The notes below the pieces were generated by a model. That model searched no databases. It was not told where the DNA came from and saw only the letters and a list, made by a program, of their open reading frames with translations. Shown here piece by piece: positions 6,980 through 15,474 of a stretch of 64,000 nt of DNA. Source of the DNA: Cohnella sp. WQ 127256 (GTDB lineage Bacteria > Bacillota > Bacilli > Paenibacillales > Paenibacillaceae); assembly GCF_024519285.1 (NCBI RefSeq), contig NZ_JAMZCY010000003.1:282180-346179 (forward strand), given 5' to 3'. The stretch's first letter is position 1; every line of letters starts with the position of its first letter. Both the position numbers and the translations under genes were made by a program.

Positions 6980-7771
6980 GTGATTGATACGCATTGTCAT
7001 ATTCTTCCCATGTGCGATGATGGACCAGATCATTGGGATCAATCGTTGGAAATGGCTAGAGAAGCTATACGACATGGCATAACGGAAATTATCGCGACGC
7101 CTCATCATGGCAAAGGGAATTATATTAATCGTTCAGACAAGATTAGATCATTAGTAAATCAAATGAACAATGAATTAGGAGTCGCCAATATTCCATTAAA
7201 GGTCTGGGTAGGGCAAGAGTATCATTTGGGTATCCATCATAGAAGTGACTTTGAAGCGAGCGATCTTCAAACACTTGGAGATAGCAAATATGTATTGGTG
7301 GAACTTCCATCCCGTCAAACTCCCAAAAGCTTGAATTCGTTTATAAATGTCTTAATAGCTAATCTCTATATTCCTATCATCGTTCATCCAGAACGCCATG
7401 TTCCTTTTATTCGAAAACCGGAAAAGCTTTATGAATTAATAAAGTTGGGAGTTCTATTTCAACTAACTGCCCCTTCTTTAATTGGCCACTTTGGACAATC
7501 TGTACAACAAGCAGCATGGTTAATGGCGAGAAATGGGTGGATTCATATACTGGCATCCGATGCTCATGATCTTAATAAGCGGGGATTTAGATTAGGTGAA
7601 GCTTATTTGCTACTAGAATCGGAGCTTGGTCACGATAGAGTGGAGATCTTACGTGCGAACGCGCAGCAATTGGCCCATGGGGGGGCTATTGATAGAGGAA
7701 CACCTGTTATCCCTCATCGGACTAAACGTTGGTGGTCACCTCTTCTGTGGAAACAAAAAAGAAACTTTTAA
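6980..7771 (+). CDS. CpsB/YwqE-type PHP tyrosine-protein phosphatase
   Basis: A 263-aa PHP-domain phosphatase. The N-terminal metal site is IDTHCHILPMCDDGP, a second metal-binding stretch is IIATPHH, a third is VHPERH and the last is ASDAHD. These enzymes dephosphorylate the tyrosine tail of bacterial BY-kinases that control capsule or exopolysaccharide length. The start is GTG with GGAGGCG upstream. Unusually, it is not next to the kinase but in its own unit with a beta-helix protein, under its own promoter and upstream of a terminator. Confidence 0.93.
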   Translation: MIDTHCHILPMCDDGPDHWDQSLEMAREAIRHGITEIIATPHHGKGNYINRSDKIRSLVNQMNNELGVANIPLKVWVGQEYHLGIHHRSDFEASDLQTLGDSKYVLVELPSRQTPKSLNSFINVLIANLYIPIIVHPERHVPFIRKPEKLYELIKLGVLFQLTAPSLIGHFGQSVQQAAWLMARNGWIHILASDAHDLNKRGFRLGEAYLLLESELGHDRVEILRANAQQLAHGGAIDRGTPVIPHRTKRWWSPLLWKQKRNF

Positions 7772-7873
7772 GTCTATGACTATTTTTAAATAATTGGATT
7801 TTCATCTATACCAGAATTGCTGGGTCTGAATACAATTAAATGAGTATAAAAGATAGCGAAAGGTGTGAAGCTC

Positions 7874-9148
7874 ATGGATGATTCAACCCAAACGATTGTT
7901 TATCCGGCTGATTATAAAGTTGATCCTACTGGAAAGACAAGCTCTTCTAAAGGTATTCAGCAGGCCATCGATGATTGTCGTTCTAAGGGCGGGGGGGTCG
8001 TCAAACTACCGCGTGGTGTATATCGGTTGGATAAAGGTTTAATCACGTACCCCAACATTATGATTGTAGGATCTGGTATATCCTGCACCCTGATCGATCA
8101 TGTATCGAATGACTTTGCGATTCAGATGATCTCAAACCAAGACTATTCTGAACGAGCAGGAGTTTATAATTTATCAATTAGAGGAAATGACAAATTGAAT
8201 GCTGCGGCTATCGAAGTTGTAGACACACTCGATTTCGAACTCGATCATCTCCAAATTGAGAACTATGTGAACGGTGTAGGCGTTAAAATCACGAATAGAA
8301 ATTATTGGGCGGAAGGTACCTTCAGCAATGAATTGATCATTAAAGACTGTAAGGTGGGTATACAATTTGAACGGCAGAACGGGACAAATAGCTTTGGATA
8401 TACTCGGCTAAGGAATTTTATGATTAATGTTCCATCGGGCGGAATTGGCATTGATTTGGGGGGGACTACCGGGAAAGCGATCTATATTTATCATTCTATC
8501 TTACAAGGGACTCTATGGTTGGATGAAAGCAAGAGTGCCATTGGAATGGTTTGTAGAGGAAACGTGCTTCTAGAGAAGAGTAACCTATTTATTGTTGGCG
8601 AAGGGTGGAACAGTGACGTACAATTGGGGATTAAAATGGAAGGCGGAACGATCAAAGGGGAAGGCTTCATTAATATTGCAGGCGTAGGTAATGACCTGAA
8701 GAAGGGATCCATGTATATACGGAGCTTAAATGGCGCACTTGATAATAAAAGCGGAACCGATAGCAATGGAAATGCGTTTACGGCGATGCTTACGGAGAAC
8801 CCGGATGTCTATCATGTCGCAAATTATGGCTTCTATTCCAGGGACGGTATTGATTCTCCCTATATTTCGATGTACGACAGTGGAGACAACGCTCTGCTGA
8901 TTAAAGCGGTTCCTTACAATAGCACGCCTTCTGCTGCACGCACGGTGTTTCAAGTTGGCAGGTTAGGGGAACTGAAGCCGCAAGTATATCAATCTGGTGC
9001 TGGCATTTACTCTGGTAAGGGAGATCCTAGCGGTAAAGTAAGTGCAAGCGTGGGTTCAATCTATATGAGAACGGATGGCGGCTCGAAAAAAACGCTTTAT
9101 GTGAAGGAGTCGGGTGGGACAGGGAGTAGTGGTTGGATTGCTAAATAA
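7874..9148 (+). CDS. Right-handed beta-helix (pectate-lyase superfamily) protein
   Basis: A 424-aa protein. The N-terminus carries the family entry motif (DPTGKTSSSKGIQQAIDDC, then GGGVVKLPRGVYRL), followed by beta-helix repeats rich in G and N through about residue 290. The tail ends in VGSIYMRTDGG and a LYVKESG-type motif, as in tail-fibre or exopolysaccharide depolymerase proteins. There is no signal peptide. The ATG is preferred to an upstream GTG because AAGGTG lies eight bases before it. Expected role: binding or cleaving the polysaccharide (lyase or hydrolase), but the catalytic residues cannot be identified by eye. It shares a transcript with the phosphatase gene. Confidence 0.85.
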   Translation: MDDSTQTIVYPADYKVDPTGKTSSSKGIQQAIDDCRSKGGGVVKLPRGVYRLDKGLITYPNIMIVGSGISCTLIDHVSNDFAIQMISNQDYSERAGVYNLSIRGNDKLNAAAIEVVDTLDFELDHLQIENYVNGVGVKITNRNYWAEGTFSNELIIKDCKVGIQFERQNGTNSFGYTRLRNFMINVPSGGIGIDLGGTTGKAIYIYHSILQGTLWLDESKSAIGMVCRGNVLLEKSNLFIVGEGWNSDVQLGIKMEGGTIKGEGFINIAGVGNDLKKGSMYIRSLNGALDNKSGTDSNGNAFTAMLTENPDVYHVANYGFYSRDGIDSPYISMYDSGDNALLIKAVPYNSTPSAARTVFQVGRLGELKPQVYQSGAGIYSGKGDPSGKVSASVGSIYMRTDGGSKKTLYVKESGGTGSSGWIAK

Positions 9149-9171
9149 GGCATTAATATTCAACTGACCGT

Positions 9172-9200
9172 AAAAATAAGCGATATTGCTTATTTTTTTT
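9172..9200 (+). terminator. Terminator after beta-helix gene
   Basis: AAAAATAAGC pairs with GCTTATTTTT around a six-base loop and runs into a T-tract. It separates the phosphatase/beta-helix unit from the Wzz-like promoter. Confidence 0.85.
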
Positions 9201-9244
9201 GCATTTCGGCGATGGGAACTACTAATATTTAAACCAAAAAAGTG

Positions 9245-9300
9245 TTGACATGTTACTAAATGTATCATAAATTAAAGATGGGAATGATACAATATGTTTC
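9245..9300 (+). promoter_or_regulatory. Promoter with paired GATAC-type operators, Wzz-like operon
   Basis: TTGACA at 9245 and TAAATT at 9268 are 17 bases apart. The spacer contains GTTACTAAATGTATC (9252-9266) with one base free on either side. A second copy, GATACAATATGTTTC, lies at 9286-9300, just before the start codon. The same geometry is seen upstream of the PilZ gene and the priming transferase. Confidence 0.75.
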
Positions 9301-9324
9301 ATTGAAAGGGATTGAAGAAACATT

Positions 9325-10080
9325 ATGGAGCTAGAGCTTAAGGATTTTTTCAGGATTTTGGCAAAGAGGATTTGGTTCATCTGTGGTGTTGTTGTGATGA
9401 TTTGTGGAATAGCTGTCACGTATCATTATCTCTACTCTAAACCTGTATATGTAGCTAGTACAAAGCTCATTGTGACAAGTGTGAATCATGATAGAGGTTT
9501 GGGGGTACCGGATTCCAACGAAATCAGTTCCAATATGATGCTAATAGGGACATATAAAGAAATTATTGCATCGACTGCTATCTTGGATAAAGTGTTGCTG
9601 GAGCACCCAGATATTACTTTAGATGTTAATCAGCTCGTATCTGGTGTGAAAGTGGTATCCAGTTCTGGTTCACAAGTTATTAATGTTTCTCTGAGTGATA
9701 CATCGTTCGAACAGGCGGTAATTACGGTTAATGCGATCGCTCAAATGTTTAAGCGGGAAATTCCGCAAATTATGAATGTAGATAATGTAACAATATTAAG
9801 TGAAGCAAGAATGACGGAACAACCTGCTCCAGTATCGCATGGTTTAATCTTCAAGCTAGTAATTGCATTCATACTTTCACTGATGTGCTCCGTAGGAATT
9901 GTAATGATCTGGGAATATCTCGACGATACGATCAAAACAGAAAAAGACGTTCTGCAATATCTCCGTCAGCCTACGCTAGGTGTCATTACAAAAATAAAAA
10001 AATCAGAAATTAACAAGGTATATTTAAAGAAAAACAGGGCAGGTGACAATATTCATGTCAGTATCAATCAACAAGTATAA
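9325..10080 (+). CDS. Wzz/YveK-type chain-length regulator and kinase modulator
   Basis: A 251-aa protein with a membrane segment near residues 16-36, an extracytoplasmic region of about 140 residues and a second membrane segment near 175-195, preceded by a proline-rich motif (EQPAPVSHG) typical of Wzz proteins. In Gram-positive bacteria this short form is the transmembrane activator of a separate BY-kinase, whose gene overlaps its 3' end. It sets polymer length and export. GAAAGGG is upstream of the start. It opens the long operon that runs to the SGNH gene. Confidence 0.92.
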   Translation: MELELKDFFRILAKRIWFICGVVVMICGIAVTYHYLYSKPVYVASTKLIVTSVNHDRGLGVPDSNEISSNMMLIGTYKEIIASTAILDKVLLEHPDITLDVNQLVSGVKVVSSSGSQVINVSLSDTSFEQAVITVNAIAQMFKREIPQIMNVDNVTILSEARMTEQPAPVSHGLIFKLVIAFILSLMCSVGIVMIWEYLDDTIKTEKDVLQYLRQPTLGVITKIKKSEINKVYLKKNRAGDNIHVSINQQV

Positions 10081-10726
10081 ATTGATACCTCAATTTCATA
10101 CAAAATCCGTGATCACAGAGTCCTATCGATCTTTATGCACGAATATCCATTATGCTTCCGTAGAGAAGCAAGTTAAGACTATTATGGTGACATCTACGTT
10201 TCCGAACGAGGGGAAATCCACAACGATAAGTAATTTAGGTATCAGTTATGCACAAGCTGGGAAAAAGGTGTTACTCATAGATGCGGATTTGCGAAACCCG
10301 ACTTTACATCGAGTTTTTCATGCTTCCAATCGCTTAGGATTAAGCAATCTACTTGTGAACCAATGTAAGATCGAAGATGTCATTATGGATGTTTTAATTC
10401 CTAATCTGAATCTCATCCCAGGGGGACAGCTCTTACCTAATCCAGCGGAGCTTCTTGACTCTTCAAGCATGGAGGTATTGTTAAGTCAGTTGAAGCCGCT
10501 TTACGACATCATTCTTATTGATTCTTCTCCTATTCTAGCCGTTTCCGATTCCATGGTCCTTTCCTCTAAATGCGAGGGAGTCTTATTTATTGTTAAACAT
10601 GGCGGGGTGAAACGGGAAGCGGCGCAGAAAGCACTGGCGAAGCTTGAACATGTAAAGGCGAATGTCATTGGGGTTATCTTAAACAACAAAAAGAGAACGA
10701 AAAATGATTATGTCTATTACTATTAA
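10055..10726 (+). CDS. BY-kinase (CpsD/YwqD-type tyrosine kinase)
   Basis: A 224-aa bacterial tyrosine kinase. Walker A is PNEGKSTT (near residue 50), Walker A' is LLIDADLRNP (near 75) and Walker B is IILIDSSP (near 153). The C-terminus ends in a tyrosine cluster YVYYY, the autophosphorylation site that the upstream PHP phosphatase would reset. The ATG is preferred to an earlier GTG because CAGGTGA lies at good spacing. The gene overlaps the modulator gene by 26 bases, so the pair is coupled. Confidence 0.94.
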   Translation: MSVSINKYKLIPQFHTKSVITESYRSLCTNIHYASVEKQVKTIMVTSTFPNEGKSTTISNLGISYAQAGKKVLLIDADLRNPTLHRVFHASNRLGLSNLLVNQCKIEDVIMDVLIPNLNLIPGGQLLPNPAELLDSSSMEVLLSQLKPLYDIILIDSSPILAVSDSMVLSSKCEGVLFIVKHGGVKREAAQKALAKLEHVKANVIGVILNNKKRTKNDYVYYY

Positions 10727-10776
10727 GAGTAGCGAATACAGCATAGAAGAAGCAGCCGAATCTGGAATCGAGGAAA

Positions 10777-12111
10777 ATGGGAATGAATGTTGCTTATACG
10801 CCTGATTCGAGAGTTGAAGGCAAGATCCAGTCCAGCTTAATTCAAATGGTTCATTTTCTCTTTTATTGTGGAGTATTTACGATATCGTTCGATCTTCTAT
10901 CCGTGGCCATTGGTGGTTTCACGTTTCGTCTGTCGCAAATTTTTTTGTCAATTCCTATGGGGATAGGTGCTGTAGTCTTTATTATTGTGAAAAAAGAGCG
11001 ACTGCCGCTTGGATTTGTTAGTTTGTTTTTCTGGACAGTGTTTTTACTTTTATTTATAAACAACACCACATACCTAACACGAAATATTGGATATTTTGTT
11101 TGGCATATTTTTAATGTTTTTTTGATACTTTCTACATTCGCGTTATTCGATACCAGGGAGAAATTTTTAAAGCTGTATAGGTATTATGTTTACTCATTTG
11201 TTTGTTTGTCCGCATTCAGCTATATCCAATTTGCTGCAGGTGTCTTGGGCATTAATCTCTTTATCCAGCAGTGGTTTAAGGAAGGATTTCCAAGAGTGAA
11301 TGGTTTCTCGTATGAACCTTCTTACTTCTCTACTTATTTATTTATTGGTTGGGTTATGGTGTACTACCTATCCCACTTCCAAATTTCGTTGATACCGCAA
11401 AAACACCTAAAAATAATGTTCTATGTGATCTCAGGCGCTATGGTTCTTACTACGTCAAGAATCGGCTGGATGCTGATGGCAGGTGTTGTGGCATTCAAAT
11501 TAACTAAATCTGTGATCGGGATATTTACCAAAGGGAGAATAAACATTAAATTGTTCGGTATCTTGTTTCTGATTTCCTTATCGATAATGGGTTACCAGCT
11601 TCTCTTTGGATTTCAAAACTTGAATTTTATTTTGAACGGAACTGGTTTGCAAGGAACGGCTGCTCATTCATCCATCGGGAGAATGCAGCAATTCGATGAT
11701 ACTTATACAGTTTTTACCAACAGTCCGATTGTTGGATATAGTCTAGGTGGCGTTTCTCCTGCTATCGGGGAGCTAAATGGAGTTAGAGTGTTGGATCAGA
11801 GTGATGCAAAGAGGTATGAAGGAATCTCGATTTTTGCTGAGGTTCTTGCAGCGAGTGGAGTTTTTGGTTTTATCCCTTTTGTCATTTACATTGGGTTGAT
11901 CATCTGCGCTCCGCTCAAACTGATAAAAAAGACAAGCTATGAAATGAAGCACATTTTGTTGAGCTTAATCTACTCACTCTCTGCTTTATTGGTCATCTTG
12001 CAATTTAATCAAAACATACTCAGACCCTACTTATGGCTACATATTGGGATTATTTCGGCATTGTATTACGTTATAAAATACCAAATGGATGGAAATGAGA
12101 GGACTGTATGA
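10777..12111 (+). CDS. O-antigen/exopolysaccharide polymerase (Wzy-like)
   Basis: A 444-aa membrane protein with about ten to twelve membrane segments. Two features fit the Wzy/O-antigen ligase family: the motif RVNGFSYEPSYFSTYLF, with its conserved E-P-S, and a large external loop around residues 285-345 (GRMQQFDDTYTVFTNSP). It would polymerise lipid-linked repeat units on the outer side of the membrane. A second ATG six bases later has better spacing from AGG and is an alternative start. It overlaps the next gene by four bases. Confidence 0.85.
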   Translation: MGMNVAYTPDSRVEGKIQSSLIQMVHFLFYCGVFTISFDLLSVAIGGFTFRLSQIFLSIPMGIGAVVFIIVKKERLPLGFVSLFFWTVFLLLFINNTTYLTRNIGYFVWHIFNVFLILSTFALFDTREKFLKLYRYYVYSFVCLSAFSYIQFAAGVLGINLFIQQWFKEGFPRVNGFSYEPSYFSTYLFIGWVMVYYLSHFQISLIPQKHLKIMFYVISGAMVLTTSRIGWMLMAGVVAFKLTKSVIGIFTKGRINIKLFGILFLISLSIMGYQLLFGFQNLNFILNGTGLQGTAAHSSIGRMQQFDDTYTVFTNSPIVGYSLGGVSPAIGELNGVRVLDQSDAKRYEGISIFAEVLAASGVFGFIPFVIYIGLIICAPLKLIKKTSYEMKHILLSLIYSLSALLVILQFNQNILRPYLWLHIGIISALYYVIKYQMDGNERTV

Positions 12112-13760
12112 AATACACTTTACTTTCCCGAATTATGATTACAGCAATGCTGGCGTCCTTCACTGCGGTTTATTCCTTAGTTGTGTCTGGCAAGTATGGG
12201 ATTCTTCCCATTCCAATCGGGGTCGGTCTTGTACTCATTGTGATCTTCCAGCTGTTGAAGAAATTCGACATCATTAAAGAATTGAAGGATTTTCCCCAAT
12301 ACAAATATAGAAAAACCATTTATACCTGTACGATTCTGTCTGTCATCTCCTTTATGAAACAGTTCCAAACAACGCTTGAAACAGCGTTCGACAAAACCGG
12401 AAATACCTTTTTAATCGCTGCTGCAGTAGTCATAGTATTCGTTATCGTAACAGTTAATTTCTTTACTCTTTGGTACTTGCTAATGAAGCGGTATTTAGAA
12501 AAAATAATGCTATCGGTAATGGAATTAAGCAGAACAGAGAAAAGCATGATCTATGGGTATGTTGCTATCTTCGCGATAGTGAGTATGCTCGTACTACTAA
12601 AAACAAGCGCGTTTATTTATCCGGTGGACCCTGATGGCAATTATTTAGTCGATGTGATCTTCTCGACAGATAGCGCGAAGCTCCTGGATGGACGCGATGT
12701 TTTCTCCTCACCAAATACGAGTGAAAATGATTTTAGGCAGCTGTTGTTCGGAATTGTCGCGTTTCCGCTTGCAATGATTTTCGTTCCGATATCCTATTTC
12801 ATTCACACTATTCTCAATTCGTTGCAAGTTCCAATTCCCTTCGAAATCATCTATGGCTACTTAATCAGCGTAGCACAAGCCCTTCTTTTCGCTATTAGTG
12901 CAATATTAATCAAGCGTCTGTTACATAAAGAAATGAATGAAACGTATGCGAATCTATTTGCCTTGCTGTACCTAACATCGTTTTCTACACTCCTCTTTAC
13001 GATGACAATTGAGCAGTATGCGGTATCTCTTCTAACCTTGCTCGTCTTTGTATATTTCTATGTGAATCAGCGAAGTGGTACTCTATCATACATCGTAGCA
13101 GGCACAACGTTAACCTCGTCGTTCGCCATGCTGCCTCTCGTTGTATTCGAATCGAGGAATGGGACTTGGAAAACTTATTTGATGAAAACAGTTCATATCG
13201 TGTTGTTGACAGTATTCGCGTTGGTATTCTTCGGTCAGCTCTATGAGCTCATGGAAGGAACTGACCAAGTGACTCATTTATTGACCAAATTCTCGAGCAG
13301 TGAAAGTCTTACAATGTGGGATAAGATCGTTCAGTACTATCAATTCTTGCCATCCATGTTTATCGCGCCAGCGACGTTTATTGTCCAAGATGTTCTAAGG
13401 CTTGGTGAAGCGAATTGGCTTTACAATGCATTAAGCGCAATGATTGTCCTTGTGGTTCTCTCCAACCTGTTGTACGTGAAGAAATCACGTCTGACGTTGG
13501 CTTCTATGTACTGGGTACTCATTTCCTTTTTACTATTAGGGGTTGTGGGGTGGGGAACGGTAGAGAAATCTTTAATCCTCTACTCCTCTTATTTTGGCTG
13601 GGCATTCCTCGTGTTGTTCGCATTAGGATATGCTAGATTATTCGCAAAGCATATCTTCGCCGGGAAAAGCGTACTAATCAGTTTGGTCCTGGTCGTATTC
13701 CTATTCAATGCCTATCATATCGTTCAATATATTTATAGTCTTGGCAGTTTCAGGGCCTGA
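12108..13760 (+). CDS. Multi-spanning membrane protein, copy 1 of tandem pair
   Basis: A 550-aa protein with about twelve predicted membrane segments. A long outer loop after the fourth or fifth segment holds FSTDSAKLL and the block TSENDFRQLLFGI, shared with the next gene. Other conserved blocks are IYGYLIS, FAISAILIK, TMTIEQYA and LTSSFAMLPLVVF. I do not recognise the family. Acidic residues in a large first outer loop are reminiscent of GT-C glycosyltransferases, and the position between polymerase and extracellular enzymes suggests polymer modification or export. The start overlaps the polymerase stop by four bases; the stop overlaps the next start by one base. Confidence 0.8.
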   Translation: MKYTLLSRIMITAMLASFTAVYSLVVSGKYGILPIPIGVGLVLIVIFQLLKKFDIIKELKDFPQYKYRKTIYTCTILSVISFMKQFQTTLETAFDKTGNTFLIAAAVVIVFVIVTVNFFTLWYLLMKRYLEKIMLSVMELSRTEKSMIYGYVAIFAIVSMLVLLKTSAFIYPVDPDGNYLVDVIFSTDSAKLLDGRDVFSSPNTSENDFRQLLFGIVAFPLAMIFVPISYFIHTILNSLQVPIPFEIIYGYLISVAQALLFAISAILIKRLLHKEMNETYANLFALLYLTSFSTLLFTMTIEQYAVSLLTLLVFVYFYVNQRSGTLSYIVAGTTLTSSFAMLPLVVFESRNGTWKTYLMKTVHIVLLTVFALVFFGQLYELMEGTDQVTHLLTKFSSSESLTMWDKIVQYYQFLPSMFIAPATFIVQDVLRLGEANWLYNALSAMIVLVVLSNLLYVKKSRLTLASMYWVLISFLLLGVVGWGTVEKSLILYSSYFGWAFLVLFALGYARLFAKHIFAGKSVLISLVLVVFLFNAYHIVQYIYSLGSFRA

Positions 13761-15415
13761 TGAAATGGGGGTTCACTGATTTGATTAAACAATCACAGAG
13801 AATAATAATGGCCAGTCTACTATCTTCTTTTACAGCGATCTATTCTCTTACAGATATTAGCTACTTATTCCTTTCGTTGCCTTCAGGTGTGTTGATTATT
13901 TTCGGAATATCGTATTATGCTCTGGGAAAGTTGGATTGGGAGGCCTACAAAGAGCAGTTTTTAAGATTTCGTCACTTTAAGCTCGTATTGGTTCTGACCG
14001 CATTGTCTCTGTTTGCCTACTGTAGTCGCATTAAGAGCACGCTACATGGATTCTTACCGAATTCTACTAATACCTATGTAGTTGTGGGGCTTCTCTTATT
14101 GTTGATCATGATTTTGACGATTAATTATTTTATGTTGTGGTATGTACTGGTTAGTAAGTATCTAAGAAAACTCATCTCCTTCGGGAAGAAGCTGGACCTG
14201 TTTGATCGTTCCCTGATTTATGGCTACATCATTCTCTTTGCTATTGTTAATCTCATTGTATTGCTTAGAACAAGTGCTTTTATTTTCCCTATGAGTGATG
14301 GGAGCATAGCCGGAGATGTCATCTTTAATACAGATACGGCAGAACTGCTGTATCCGATTGACGGATTTACTACCCCCAATTCGTCGGAGAACGACTTTAG
14401 GCAGCTACTGTTTGGAATTATCGGTTTTCCGCTATCTATGATTTGTACACCGCTAGCCTATGTCATTCAATTGTTTGTTGAATCGTCGGGGGCTCCAATC
14501 CCATTCGAAACCATTTATGGATATTTGATCTCGATCGGACAAGCGGGTATGTTCGCGATTAGCGCCATCTTGATTAAGAAAATGCTGAGTAAGGAGATGA
14601 ACTTATCCTTTGCCAGGCTCTTTGCGGTCGTTTATTTGGTTTCATTCTCCACATTTATTTTCACAATGACCATTGAGCAATATGCACTATCTACGTTTAC
14701 TCTCGTTATTTTCGTCTATTTGTTCGTGAGAAGAGCAGATGGGAGATCAGCATTAGTGGTAGCAGGTTCAACTCTAACGTCGTCATTCGCAATGCTTCCC
14801 CTTGTGGTGTTCGATAAGAAGGCTGACTGGAGAAGCTACTTGGTAAAGGCGTTTAAGATGATGTTTGCAACATTTTGCGTGATCGTGTTTTTCGGACAAT
14901 TGTATGAGCTCTTAAGTGCAGTCCATCAATTGTTCGCATATTCGCAATATGCTTACGGGGAAAGTATTACCCAATGGGACAAGCTACTCTATTATGTTCA
15001 ATTCATTCCTTCCCTGTTCATTGCGCCTGATTCTCTCATCGTTGATGGAATAATTTCCTCCGGTGAAGCAAGCGGATTTCAATATGTACTGGGAATTACG
15101 ATTTTCTTATTATCCTGCCTTAGCCTCTCAAAGCTCAAACGTTCTAGGTTAGCTTTAATCAGTGTTTATTGGGTATTCATATCCTTATTGTTAATCGGAA
15201 TTATTGGGTGGGGCGTGGTGGAACAGTCGTTTGTCTTGTATACCTCTTATTTCGCATGGGCATTCTTAATATCGCTTGCTTTGATCTTTAATGATCTCTT
15301 CAAAAATCGTCAGCAGTTCGGCAAAGTCGTATTGAGCTTAATTATATTAATATTAGTAGTTAGTAATTCGCTTATGATTACCGATTACGTAATGAAGGTT
15401 GGTAGCTTCAACTAA
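13760..15415 (+). CDS. Multi-spanning membrane protein, copy 2 of tandem pair
   Basis: A 551-aa paralogue of the preceding protein, collinear along its whole length, with the same blocks (SSENDFRQLLFGI, IYGYLIS, FAISAILIKKML, FTMTIEQYA, LTSSFAMLPLVVF, FFGQLYEL). The nearly equal lengths and one-base overlap point to a tandem gene duplication, with divergence concentrated at the N-terminus and in the loop after FFGQLYEL. Function is unknown. The two may act as a heterodimer or on two different sugar donors, both speculative. Confidence 0.8.
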   Translation: MKWGFTDLIKQSQRIIMASLLSSFTAIYSLTDISYLFLSLPSGVLIIFGISYYALGKLDWEAYKEQFLRFRHFKLVLVLTALSLFAYCSRIKSTLHGFLPNSTNTYVVVGLLLLLIMILTINYFMLWYVLVSKYLRKLISFGKKLDLFDRSLIYGYIILFAIVNLIVLLRTSAFIFPMSDGSIAGDVIFNTDTAELLYPIDGFTTPNSSENDFRQLLFGIIGFPLSMICTPLAYVIQLFVESSGAPIPFETIYGYLISIGQAGMFAISAILIKKMLSKEMNLSFARLFAVVYLVSFSTFIFTMTIEQYALSTFTLVIFVYLFVRRADGRSALVVAGSTLTSSFAMLPLVVFDKKADWRSYLVKAFKMMFATFCVIVFFGQLYELLSAVHQLFAYSQYAYGESITQWDKLLYYVQFIPSLFIAPDSLIVDGIISSGEASGFQYVLGITIFLLSCLSLSKLKRSRLALISVYWVFISLLLIGIIGWGVVEQSFVLYTSYFAWAFLISLALIFNDLFKNRQQFGKVVLSLIILILVVSNSLMITDYVMKVGSFN

Positions 15416-15474
15416 CAGATGGGATCGCGATAGGGGAGATAGAGATGCTCGTTTGTAGAGGTCGAGGTCAACTC

